Below are positions 25,837 to 34,065 of a stretch of DNA of 64,000 nt, piece by piece (within the stretch, counting starts at the first letter, position 1; the number at the start of each line of letters is the position of its first letter). The notes beneath the pieces were generated by a model. The model had not been told where the DNA came from. It ran no database searches and worked only from the letters and a program-made list of their open reading frames with translations. Made by a program: the position numbers and the translations under genes. Origin of the DNA: Sphingomonas sp. HMP9 (GTDB lineage: Bacteria; Pseudomonadota; Alphaproteobacteria; Sphingomonadales; Sphingomonadaceae); the NCBI RefSeq assembly GCF_013374115.1, contig NZ_AP022673.1, positions 1,020,501 through 1,084,500 of the forward strand, written 5' to 3'.

Positions 25837-26515
25837 GCAGACCCCTCCCGGCACGTCGCGTCAACAGTTCCGACGCGATCAGAGCGACAAGCGACAAGCC
25901 TACGGACACGCACGACAATCGCCACACCAGCGCGTCGGCGCCGGGTTGCTGGAGCGCGGAATATATCGCGAGCGGCAGTGTCTGCGTTTCGCCGGGTACA
26001 TTGGAGACGAAAGTGATCGTCGCGCCGAACTCGCCGATCGATCGCGCGAAGCCGAGTACGGCGCCGGCCAGGACGCCTGGGACGCTGAGCGGCAGGGTCA
26101 GCGTCCAGAATACGCGCCATGGTCCTGCGCCCAGCGTTCGCGCAGCATTCTCGAGCCGACGGTCGACTGCCTCGATCGAGATCCGCATCGCCCGCACCAT
26201 CAGCGGCAGAGCCATGACGCCGGCGGCGATCGCGGCACCGGTCCAGCGAAACAGCACGGTCACGCCGAACCCGTCCTGTAGCCACGCGCCGATCGGGCCA
26301 TTGGGTCCGAAGGCGAGGAGCAGAAGCCACCCCGTGACGACTGGCGGCACTACCAGTGGCAAATGGATCGCCGCGTCGACCACGAACTTGCCCGGAAAGC
26401 GGACGCGCGCGAGCAGCCATGCCAGCGCGAACGCGATCGGCAAGGTCACTGCCATCGCGACGCCGCCAACCTTTAGCGACAGCGCGACGATCCCCCATTC
26501 GGTCGGACTGAGCAT
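25826..26515 (-). CDS. modB: molybdate ABC transporter permease
   Basis: 229 residues with about five transmembrane helices. It carries the binding-protein-dependent permease motif EAVDRRLENAARTLGAGPWR (EAA loop) and the GFARSIGEFGATITF segment typical of ModB. It starts directly after the modA stop and overlaps modC by 11 bp. Confidence 0.94.
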   Translation of the reverse strand: MLSPTEWGIVALSLKVGGVAMAVTLPIAFALAWLLARVRFPGKFVVDAAIHLPLVVPPVVTGWLLLLAFGPNGPIGAWLQDGFGVTVLFRWTGAAIAAGVMALPLMVRAMRISIEAVDRRLENAARTLGAGPWRVFWTLTLPLSVPGVLAGAVLGFARSIGEFGATITFVSNVPGETQTLPLAIYSALQQPGADALVWRLSCVSVGLSLVALIASELLTRRAGRGLHVL

Positions 26516-27274
26516 CTAGCGCGCGGAAAACCTGTAGCGGACGAAGATCGCCTTGCCCGCGGGCGAGACGAGGAAGCGGCGAAAACCCTCGGCGTCCGGG
26601 TTCGTCGACGTCTTCAGCCGTGCGATTGGATAGGTGATCGCGGGATGCGTGGCCTCGGGGAACACGCCGGCGATCCGGACCTTGGCGGACGCCTTGGCAT
26701 CGGTCGCGTAGACGATCGCAAGCGGCGCGGCCCCGCGCTCGACTAGCGCCAGTGTCGCGCGGACATTCTCCGCGCGCACCACCTTCGGCGAAACCTGGGC
26801 CCAGACGCCGAGCTTCTCCAGCGACGCCTGTCCGTATTTGCCAGCCGGAACTGCGGTATCGGCCATTGCCAGCGGTCCTGCCGTCAGTACGCGAACAAGA
26901 GCGGCAGGCGGGCGCACCGGGATCCGTACCGTGCTACCCACCGGCGCTGCGACGACGAGGCGGTTGCCGAGGAACGTGACGCGGGTGCTGGCGACGATGA
27001 GGGTCTTCTTGGCAAGTTCATTCATCCAATCCTCGTCCGCCGACACGAACAAATCCGCCGGCGCGCCGGCCTCGACCTGCCGGGCGAGCGCCGACGACGC
27101 CGCGAACGAGATCGTTGGCTTCATATGACCTTTTTTCGCCCAGGCATCGGCAGCCGCAGTCATCGATTCCTGCAACGATGCGGCCGCGAGCACCAGCGGT
27201 GGACGCCGCTGTGCGTGCGCTCCCGTCGCCCCGAAGCTGACGGCTACCATCAGTGCCGACGTCAGATACCGCAT
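26516..27274 (-). CDS. modA: molybdate ABC transporter periplasmic binding protein
   Basis: About 252 residues from ATG reading MRYLTSALMVAVSFG; a longer start exists but breaks the signal peptide. Cleavage is probable after GAHA. ModA motifs are LVLAAASLQESMTAAADAWA, FAASSALARQVEAGAPADLF and SADEDWMNEL, then a C-terminal TYPIARLKTSTNPDAEGF. It binds molybdate (or tungstate) in the periplasm and delivers it to ModBC. Its stop directly abuts the modB ATG. No ModE gene or recognisable Mo-box was found in the window. Confidence 0.94.
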   Translation of the reverse strand: MRYLTSALMVAVSFGATGAHAQRRPPLVLAAASLQESMTAAADAWAKKGHMKPTISFAASSALARQVEAGAPADLFVSADEDWMNELAKKTLIVASTRVTFLGNRLVVAAPVGSTVRIPVRPPAALVRVLTAGPLAMADTAVPAGKYGQASLEKLGVWAQVSPKVVRAENVRATLALVERGAAPLAIVYATDAKASAKVRIAGVFPEATHPAITYPIARLKTSTNPDAEGFRRFLVSPAGKAIFVRYRFSAR

Positions 27275-27353
27275 ACCGCTTGCCTCTCGATCCCTGCGCA
27301 TACCGATATATAGCGCTGGGCCATAACGCTAGCCGGTTCGATATGTTGCGCGC

Positions 27354-30300
27354 CTAGTTGGCCGTGACCCGCCCGGTTCGCGCGAGCTTCCCCCAGCCGA
27401 CCAGCGGCCCCCGCAGCGCCTGTGCGATCGCCTTCAGCACGACATAGTACATCACCTGGCGATAACCGATCCGCTGCGGGATCAGCAGCCACAGCAGCCG
27501 CCAGCGTTCCTTGCGCTCCAGCGCGAATGCGATGGTCGCGGCGAGCAGGTCGATCGCCGTGAAGATGAGCCAATAGGCCAGCATCGTATAGACGTCGTGG
27601 CTGGTCTGCTCCCAGCCATGCGCCTGCACCGCGACATAGGTCGAGGCGAAACTGACCAGCAGCGCGAGGTCGATAATCGGCGAGATCGAGGCGAGGATGA
27701 TCTGGAACACGATCGCCTGCGGCAACCCGACCCAGCCGAGCCCGCGCGGCTGTGACCGACCGATCGCCGAGCGATGCTTGTATAGGCATTGCAACGTCCC
27801 GAACGCCCAGCGAAACCGCTGCTTGGCGAGCGCACGCATTGTCTCGGGTGCTTCGGTCCAGGCGATTGCGAACTGGTCGTATTGCACCGTCCAGCCATGC
27901 CGCTGGATTGCGATCGTGAGGTCCTGATCCTCGGCAAGCGTATCGTCGGGATAGCCGCCCACGCTGCGGATCGCCGCCAGCCGCCACGCGCCGACCGCGC
28001 CCGGAACAACCGTCATCGCGTTCAGCCGCGCGAGCGCACGCCGTTCGAGGTTCTGCGCGGTGATATATTCGAGCGCCTGCCATTTGGTGATCAGGTTGAC
28101 GCGGTTGCCGACCTTGGCATTGCCGGCGACCGCACCCAGTTTCGGATCGTCGAACCAGCGGGCCAGACGCGCGATGGTCATCGGCTCGAACTGGGTATCG
28201 GCATCGAGCGCGATTACGATCTCGCCGCGCGCCAGTTCGAGGCCGCGGTTGAGCGCGCGAGCCTTGCCGCCATTCTCCAGCGTCAACAAGCGGACACGAT
28301 CGTCGTCCGCGAACGCCTCGGACACGACGCGGCTGGTGCCGTCGCTCGATCCGTCGTCGATCACGATCACCTCGATCGCGACCTCCGCGGACGCGAGCAC
28401 GCCTTGTACCGCGCGGACGATCACGCGTTCTTCGTTGAACGCCGGGATCATCACCGTCACGAACCGTGACGGATCGATCGCCGGGAACACCGTCTTCAGT
28501 TCGCGCCGGGCCTGGATCAGCGCGAGCGCCGACAAGGCCAAGGCGCGGATGATGCCGATCGTGATCGCGATGCCGAAGATCCAGCGCAGCGCGACGACGA
28601 TCCCGCCGAGCGCGCTGAACAGGGCAAGATCGGCGACGGCTGCGACGCGATCGCTCGACGAGATCACCGGCATTGCCGCATTGCGCGACAGGCCTGCGAG
28701 CGTCGAGACGGGCACGAAGCTGTAGCCCATCGCACGCAGTCGCTCGATGATGATCGGCAACGCGGCGACCGTTTGCGCACGATTGCCGCCGGCGTCGTGG
28801 AGCAGGATGACGTTGCCGCTGCGCTCCGGGTTGCCCGCCTCGACGCCCGCGATCGTGCGGTCGATGATCGCCTGCACGCCCGGCCGCTTCCAGTCGTCGG
28901 GGTCGACGTGGAGGCCGACCGAGATGTAGCCGCGCTGCTGCGCTTCGAGCGCCGGGACAATCTCGTCCGCGGTGCTCGGCTCGGCGTCGCCGAAATAGGG
29001 CGCGCGGAACAGTCGGAGCGAGCGGCCGGTAAACGCCTGGAATAGACGCTGCGTGGTGTTCAGCTCGTACTTCACCTGCCGCTGAGAGACGTTGGCGAGG
29101 TTGGGATGCGTATAGGTGTGGCTGCCGATCTCATGGCCTTCGCGGACCATCCGCTCGAGCAGCAGCCGCTCGGTCAGCGCATTCTCGCCGATCACGAAGA
29201 ACGTCGCGGGCGCATGTTCGCGCTTGAGGATGTCGAGGATCTGCGGCGTCCATTCGGGATCGGGCCCGTCGTCGAAGGTCAGCGCGAGCTGTTTCGGGCG
29301 ATAGCCGGTTCGCACCACGACATAGGGTGATGGCATCCGCGTGAAGTTAACGTCAGCGATCGTCCCGTCCTTCGCCGGCACGGCGTCGCGGATGCCGGTC
29401 ACGGGCTCGGCGGCGATCTTCAAGATCTCGCCGCTACCCTCGATATCGACATTGGTGCCCGCCGGCATCGCGTCGATCGCATCGGGGACCGGCAGCTTCC
29501 GGTGATCGCGACCCCAGATCAACCAGAGCCCCGGGTCCTCGGAGCCGAGCCGCCACAGCGCGACGCTGCCCAGGCCGGCCTTCTGCAGGAAGGCGATCTG
29601 GTTGTACGCCGACGCCGCATCGAGCAGCCAGACCTGGTGCTGCACGCCGCCTTCCGAGTAAGCGAAGCTGCTGTTGCCGCTAGCCTTGTCGAAGGTCGGC
29701 ATCGTGCCGGAGTCCGCGGCGTTCTGCCACGCCTCCTCGACGTCGAGCGCATCGCCGTTGCCGCTGTCTGCGCCGGCGTGCCAGTCATAAGCGTAGGAGC
29801 CGATCGCGACGACGAGCTTGGCTGGCGGGATGCCGCGCGCGGCATCGGCGACCATGCGCGCGAACCAACGCTGCGACGCAATCGGACCCGCTGCGCCGCT
29901 CGTCTCGTGCTCGTCATACGCCATCAGAAAGATCTTGTCGGTCACCTTGCCATAGGCAGGCAGGTTCCAGTCGGGGTTCGCCACTGGCGCGGCGATCGCG
30001 ACGACCCAGCCGCGTGGCGCGAACCGCGCGCGTGTCTCGGCGAGGAAGGCGCGGTAATTGGGTTGTGCCGACGCGGGCAGGTCCTCGAAATCGTAGAACA
30101 CGCCTCCGGCACGGTTCGCGCTGAGGAACGGGACGAGCTTGTCGAGGAACGCCGCGCGCGCCTTTGGATCGGCGAACAGCGCCGCGCTTCCGGTACCGTC
30201 CCAATTCCCGTCGACCGCGTTCTGCACCATCGGCAGGATCATCGGACGGTGGACCGCTTTGTTGAGGATATCCCGGCCGGCCTGGTCGCGGAACACCGTG

Positions 30301-30722
30301 ATCCGGTGATCCTTGCCGGTGATGGAGACCCAGCCGGGAATCAGCCAGTCGAGCTGCTCGACGTGCCGCGCAAGACTGGCCGTACTCGCCTCGTCCCATG
30401 GCGCGTGGAAGGCGATCGCGAGCTGCGGGTTGGCGCCGTTGCCGACGCCCGGCTTGGCCGCGCTCGTCCCGAACAGCTGCTTGGCGTAGTAATTCAGGTC
30501 GCGCCGGGTCTCGCGAAGGATGCCACCGCGCGGTGCCGGCAGCTTGTGGAGCGCTGGGTGCTCGGGCTCGATCGGCAGCAGCGGCGCGGTCGGCACTGCG
30601 CCGATCGAGACGGCAAACACCGCGATCGACAGCAGCAGCAGGGCAATGAAGGCGGCCACGCCAAAGGCGAACCGCCGACGTCGGCGGCCGCTGGCATCAT
30701 AGAATATGGGATTGAGCGACAT
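27354..30722 (-). CDS. tri-modular exopolysaccharide protein: GH18-like domain, NodB deacetylase, family 2 glycosyltransferase
   Basis: 1122 residues from ATG reading MSLNPIFYDASG; an earlier in-frame start lacks support. One N-terminal transmembrane helix (about 20-42). A periplasmic glycosidase-like TIM barrel (about 90-420) has VFYDFEDLPAS and KIFLMAYDEHETSG, the GH18-type strand motifs. A polysaccharide deacetylase follows (about 470-660) with LTFDDGPDPEWTP and GHEIGSHTYTHPN metal-binding motifs. After membrane helices near 690-720 comes a processive GT2 domain (about 755-1000) with VIDDGSSDGT, ALDADTQFEP and QRFRWAFGT. Three or more helices end the protein. Synthesis, deacetylation and possible cleavage of a beta-linked aminosugar polymer in one chain is the natural reading; the polymer is unknown. 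Confidence 0.9.
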   Translation of the reverse strand: MSLNPIFYDASGRRRRRFAFGVAAFIALLLLSIAVFAVSIGAVPTAPLLPIEPEHPALHKLPAPRGGILRETRRDLNYYAKQLFGTSAAKPGVGNGANPQLAIAFHAPWDEASTASLARHVEQLDWLIPGWVSITGKDHRITVFRDQAGRDILNKAVHRPMILPMVQNAVDGNWDGTGSAALFADPKARAAFLDKLVPFLSANRAGGVFYDFEDLPASAQPNYRAFLAETRARFAPRGWVVAIAAPVANPDWNLPAYGKVTDKIFLMAYDEHETSGAAGPIASQRWFARMVADAARGIPPAKLVVAIGSYAYDWHAGADSGNGDALDVEEAWQNAADSGTMPTFDKASGNSSFAYSEGGVQHQVWLLDAASAYNQIAFLQKAGLGSVALWRLGSEDPGLWLIWGRDHRKLPVPDAIDAMPAGTNVDIEGSGEILKIAAEPVTGIRDAVPAKDGTIADVNFTRMPSPYVVVRTGYRPKQLALTFDDGPDPEWTPQILDILKREHAPATFFVIGENALTERLLLERMVREGHEIGSHTYTHPNLANVSQRQVKYELNTTQRLFQAFTGRSLRLFRAPYFGDAEPSTADEIVPALEAQQRGYISVGLHVDPDDWKRPGVQAIIDRTIAGVEAGNPERSGNVILLHDAGGNRAQTVAALPIIIERLRAMGYSFVPVSTLAGLSRNAAMPVISSSDRVAAVADLALFSALGGIVVALRWIFGIAITIGIIRALALSALALIQARRELKTVFPAIDPSRFVTVMIPAFNEERVIVRAVQGVLASAEVAIEVIVIDDGSSDGTSRVVSEAFADDDRVRLLTLENGGKARALNRGLELARGEIVIALDADTQFEPMTIARLARWFDDPKLGAVAGNAKVGNRVNLITKWQALEYITAQNLERRALARLNAMTVVPGAVGAWRLAAIRSVGGYPDDTLAEDQDLTIAIQRHGWTVQYDQFAIAWTEAPETMRALAKQRFRWAFGTLQCLYKHRSAIGRSQPRGLGWVGLPQAIVFQIILASISPIIDLALLVSFASTYVAVQAHGWEQTSHDVYTMLAYWLIFTAIDLLAATIAFALERKERWRLLWLLIPQRIGYRQVMYYVVLKAIAQALRGPLVGWGKLARTGRVTAN

Positions 30723-30847
30723 GGAGCGAGTATCAACCGGCCGAAGGAAAACGGCAACTCGCCGCAACATTGCGCTACAATGTCGTTCGCACGCGCGCTG
30801 CTGAATAATGCGTCACGCGTAGTTTAGAGACGGATGTCGAGCCCGCT

Positions 30848-30961
30848 CCATCCCCTCCTGCATGCAGGAAGGGGACCGAGGCGTGGGCCCGGCTTGAACG
30901 AACGCCGCCGCCGGGGATAGCGCGAGCTTACCCCCGCCCCCCCGCATGCGGGGGGGGAGAC
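30848..30961. repeat. two C/G-rich palindromes (subtype F)
   Basis: The left hairpin is centred on TCCTGCATGCAGGA within CCCC...GGGG at about 30852-30878. The right one is centred on CCCCGCATGCGGGG at about 30938-30960. They share the GCATGC centre but the two units are not reverse complements of each other over their full length. They lie between the second TonB receptor and the tri-modular gene, both on the minus strand, and could act as a terminator or boundary element. Confidence 0.6.
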
Positions 30962-30967
30962 GTCAGA

Positions 30968-33283
30968 TCAGCGGAACTTGCCGCTGAGCGACACGCCGAT
31001 GATGCGCGGTTCGTTAAACACCGCCGCCATGTAGTTCTCGATCACGCCCTTCAGGTTCTTCTCGCCGGTGATGTTGCGCGCGAACACGGCCAGCTCATAG
31101 GCATCGTCCGGCGCCGCGTAGCCGATCTTCAGACCACCCTCGAAGTTGCCGTTCGCGGTAAATTCCTTGGTCTTGTAGAGCACGAACTGCGTATAGCCCT
31201 GGATATTGAAGTCGCCCGCGATGAACGCGCGACCGCCATTGCCCAGCGGCTGGTCATAGCGCGCATTCAGGTCGACATTGTATTCCGGCGCGTTCGGCAG
31301 CGGGTTGCCGTCGATCTGCGCGAACGTGTTGGCGCCCACCTTGATTGTTGGATCCTGGACGGTGCAGACTACGATATTGTTCAGAATGCAGACCTGCGCA
31401 TAGACGTTCTTGTCGCGGATCTTGCTGTGCAACAGGCTGAGGCCTGCGCCCAGCGTCAGGTTCGGCACCGGCTTCCAGTTCGCCTCGGCCTCCATGCCGT
31501 ACGCATCCGCCTTGTCCGCGTTGAACAGCACGCCGTTGCCGTTTACGTCGTTGCCGTTAAGCTGGATGTCCTTGACGCGGTAGGCGAAGACCGTCGCGTT
31601 CAGGCTGAGCGTGTTGTTCAGCAGGCGGCTCTTGACGCCACCCTCCCAAGACAGGATCGTTTCCGACTTGGCGGTGGTGAAGTCCGAATTGAACACCGCC
31701 GACCGGCCCTGGATCGTCGGCCCACGGAAACCTTCGGCGACGCGCGTGTACAGGCTGACGTCCGGGCTCGCCTGATACAACAGGCTCGCATCCCAGCTTG
31801 GCTTGGTCGCCTTCAGGGTCACGTCGGTGCGGCCCTTATAAGTGACGCCGTTGGTCACCGTGTTCGCCGTCTTGAGCAGTTCCGTGCGCTTCTTGTCCTC
31901 GGTGATCCGTCCACCAGCACTGATCGTCAGCTTCGGCGCGATCTCGTAGCTGACCTGGCCGAAGCCTGCCCAAGACGTATTGACGTCATGCAGGCGCACC
32001 CAGTTGTTCGGGTTCGGCTGCGTGCCGTTCAGGTCGGGCGCCGTTAGGAAAAATGCGCGCTGATAGAAGTCGGTGATATCGCGGCTGTCGAAATACAGCC
32101 CACCGATCTGCCAGTTGAAGCGTCCACCCGGCGTTCCGGCCAACCGTACCTCCTGCGACCATTGATCGAGGTCGCGGATCTGCCCCTGGCTCTGGCCGTA
32201 GGATGGACGACCCGCGAAATTGACCGCCGCACCGCCATCGGTGTCGCCGCGGCTGAAGCCCGAAGTCGTCTCGTATGCAGTGATCGAGGTCAGCGCGGCC
32301 GGACCGAAGTCGTAGGTCGCGCGCGCCGAGCCGCCATAGGTGTTGTAGCTCTGCGGGTTGTCGTTCGCTTCGTCGTATGAAACCGTATTGCGCGGCTCGG
32401 CCGACACGTCGTTCGAGCCCTTCTTGAGCGCGCCACGGTGAAACAGCGTCGAGGTGCCGTCATACCAGCGCGCGTGGCCCGACAGGTCGAGCGTAAAGCG
32501 CTCGCCAGGAGTCAGCGCTAGCTGAACGCGGACGTTGCGATCGTCGAAACCACCCATCGCGTCCTTGCGCGGCGTCGCGGTGTTGTCGAGGCTGGTGCCT
32601 GCGAAGACGTTGTCGACATAGTTCTCGCGGTGCTGGATCAGCGTCGACAGGCGGATGGACAGCAGATCCTTGATCAGCGGGCCACCGACACCGGCGTCCA
32701 GGCTGACGCTGTTGTACGAGCCGACCGAGGCCGAGGCACGGCTCTCGAAATCGTTGGTCGGCTTGTTCGTATCGAACTTGATGATGCCGGCGGTGGTGTT
32801 GCGCCCGAACAGCGAGCCCTGCGGCCCGCGCAGCACTTCTACCTGCCGGACGTCGAACACCGGGTTCGACTTCAGCACGACATGCTCGAGGATCACGTCG
32901 TCCTGGATGACCGTGACCGGCTGCGAGGCGCCGAGATAGAAATCGATGTTGCCGAGACCGCGGATGTAGAAGCGCGGGAAGATGCGGCCGGTCGTCGATT
33001 CGACGTACAGGCCGGGGACACGACCCGACAGCGCGAGCAGCGTGTCGTCACCGCCGGCGGTGTAGGCGCGCAGGGCGTCGCCCGACGCGACGCCGACCGA
33101 CAGCGGCACTTTCTGGAGGTTCTCGGAGCGACGCTCGGCAGTCACCACGATCTCGCCGAGCCCTTCCTCGGGTGCGGCCTGCTCCTGAACGGGGGCTGCC
33201 TGCGCGAACGCGGCGGATGCACCCACAACCGAACCAAACGCGACGCCGAGCATCAGCGCCGACTTAACGACCGAAATCTTCAC
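30968..33283 (-). CDS. TonB-dependent outer-membrane receptor
   Basis: 771 residues from GTG (VKISVVKSALMLGVAFG) with GGGGA 9 nt upstream; the longer frame adds an atypical basic extension. The signal peptide cleaves near AAFAQA. The TonB box is probably EIVVTAERR. The plug (about 45-170) has QKVPLSVGVASGDAL and VEVLRGPQGSLFGRNTTAG. The barrel ends with PRIIGVSLSGKFR. The VLRGPQGSLFGRNTTAG form is typical of the large group of sphingomonad receptors for organic substrates and siderophores. No neighbouring enzyme indicates the ligand. Confidence 0.92.
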   Translation of the reverse strand: MKISVVKSALMLGVAFGSVVGASAAFAQAAPVQEQAAPEEGLGEIVVTAERRSENLQKVPLSVGVASGDALRAYTAGGDDTLLALSGRVPGLYVESTTGRIFPRFYIRGLGNIDFYLGASQPVTVIQDDVILEHVVLKSNPVFDVRQVEVLRGPQGSLFGRNTTAGIIKFDTNKPTNDFESRASASVGSYNSVSLDAGVGGPLIKDLLSIRLSTLIQHRENYVDNVFAGTSLDNTATPRKDAMGGFDDRNVRVQLALTPGERFTLDLSGHARWYDGTSTLFHRGALKKGSNDVSAEPRNTVSYDEANDNPQSYNTYGGSARATYDFGPAALTSITAYETTSGFSRGDTDGGAAVNFAGRPSYGQSQGQIRDLDQWSQEVRLAGTPGGRFNWQIGGLYFDSRDITDFYQRAFFLTAPDLNGTQPNPNNWVRLHDVNTSWAGFGQVSYEIAPKLTISAGGRITEDKKRTELLKTANTVTNGVTYKGRTDVTLKATKPSWDASLLYQASPDVSLYTRVAEGFRGPTIQGRSAVFNSDFTTAKSETILSWEGGVKSRLLNNTLSLNATVFAYRVKDIQLNGNDVNGNGVLFNADKADAYGMEAEANWKPVPNLTLGAGLSLLHSKIRDKNVYAQVCILNNIVVCTVQDPTIKVGANTFAQIDGNPLPNAPEYNVDLNARYDQPLGNGGRAFIAGDFNIQGYTQFVLYKTKEFTANGNFEGGLKIGYAAPDDAYELAVFARNITGEKNLKGVIENYMAAVFNEPRIIGVSLSGKFR

Positions 33284-33465
33284 GATGATATTCCCCAATC
33301 GTGCGGCGCCGTCCCTGACGACCGGCCGCACATCCCAATATGCAACGCCGCAGCGTGTCCTCGACCGCCCTCCCCGGACGGCACGACGACGCCTCGCGAC
33401 GCTCACTCCCCGGGCCGGCGATTAGGCGGGGATTGTGTTGGTATGATGACAGTTGGTGACGAAGA

Positions 33466-33738
33466 TCACGGGTAGTCGCGACGTGCATGCACGACGTTGA
33501 CGATCTCGATCGTGTCCGGCGCAATCCGATAAATCATGAGATAATTGGAATGCACGACGGCTTCGCGCGTGCCATCAGCCCTGCCTGGGCGGTACATGGA
33601 GGGATGGTCGACGAGACGGGTGGCGCAGGCGTCGATCGATATCGATAGGCGCAATGCCGCGTCCCTATTATGGGTCGCGATATAGTCCAGAATCGTAATG
33701 GCATCCTCGATCGCTTCAGGGCGCCAGAGCAGCTTCAG
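33466..33738 (-). CDS. ParE/RelE-family toxin, probable CTG start
   Basis: Read from CTG at 33738, 90 residues. The family N-terminus KLLWRPEAIEDAITILDYIA is intact, followed by RLVDHPSMYRPGR, ADGTREAVVHSNYLMIYRI and the C-terminal IVNVVHARRDYP. The first ATG/GTG/TTG is a TTG about 27 codons in, which would remove the conserved first helix. The CTG overlaps the antitoxin stop as CTGA, with GGCGGAG a few bases before it. This mirrors the ATGA/GTGA couplings seen elsewhere in the window. The toxin is likely a ribonuclease or gyrase inhibitor. Confidence 0.8.
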   Translation of the reverse strand: MKLLWRPEAIEDAITILDYIATHNRDAALRLSISIDACATRLVDHPSMYRPGRADGTREAVVHSNYLMIYRIAPDTIEIVNVVHARRDYP

Positions 33739-33923
33739 CGATCTCCGCCTGATCGATCGATCGCCGCCAGAGCGGCTTTCATGGCAGCCACCGCCTCCTC
33801 ATGCGCGATCGATGGGCGAGGGTCCGCCAAGGATCGCGCGACCTTTTCGCGTAGCCAGCGATCATAGGCTTGTGCCGAGATAGCGGGTTCCGACTCCGAA
33901 GGTTTGGACGAGACTTGCGCCAT
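33735..33923 (-). CDS. antitoxin of the ParD/RelB-like (stability determinant) type
   Basis: 62 residues. The motif AYDRWLREKVARSLADPRPS, followed by IAHEEAVAAMKAALAA, is typical of the short antitoxins that accompany ParE/RelE toxins. It is upstream of the toxin and overlaps it by 4 bp, the common antitoxin-first order. It presumably neutralises the toxin and represses the operon. No strong Shine-Dalgarno sequence is seen before its ATG. Confidence 0.8.
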   Translation of the reverse strand: MAQVSSKPSESEPAISAQAYDRWLREKVARSLADPRPSIAHEEAVAAMKAALAAIDRSGGDR

Positions 33924-33968
33924 AAGCCGAGCTTAGGCCTGTCGCCACGGATTGCAACGCGGAGGCGC

Positions 33969-34065
33969 CGCGGCAAAGCCGCGTCGTTGGACGACACGAC
34001 CGAGTACGAGCTCGGTCGGTCGCCGCCCGGCTAGACGCTTATCGTCGTCCAATCAGAGCTTTGCC
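33969..34065. repeat. nested palindrome between lepA and the toxin-antitoxin pair
   Basis: There are three concentric stems. GGCAAAGC (33972-33979) pairs with GCTTTGCC (34058-34065). TTGGACGAC (33987-33995) pairs with GTCGTCCAA (34044-34052). CGACCGAG (33997-34004) pairs with CTCGGTCG (34011-34018). GCGGC-AAA-GCCGC forms an alternative local hairpin at 33970-33982. It touches the lepA stop codon and may act as its terminator, or be another interspersed palindrome. Confidence 0.6.

Noticed and set aside
33466..33654. 62-residue toxin starting at TTG
   Set aside because: It lacks the conserved first helix of ParE; the CTG at 33738 gives the complete family domain.
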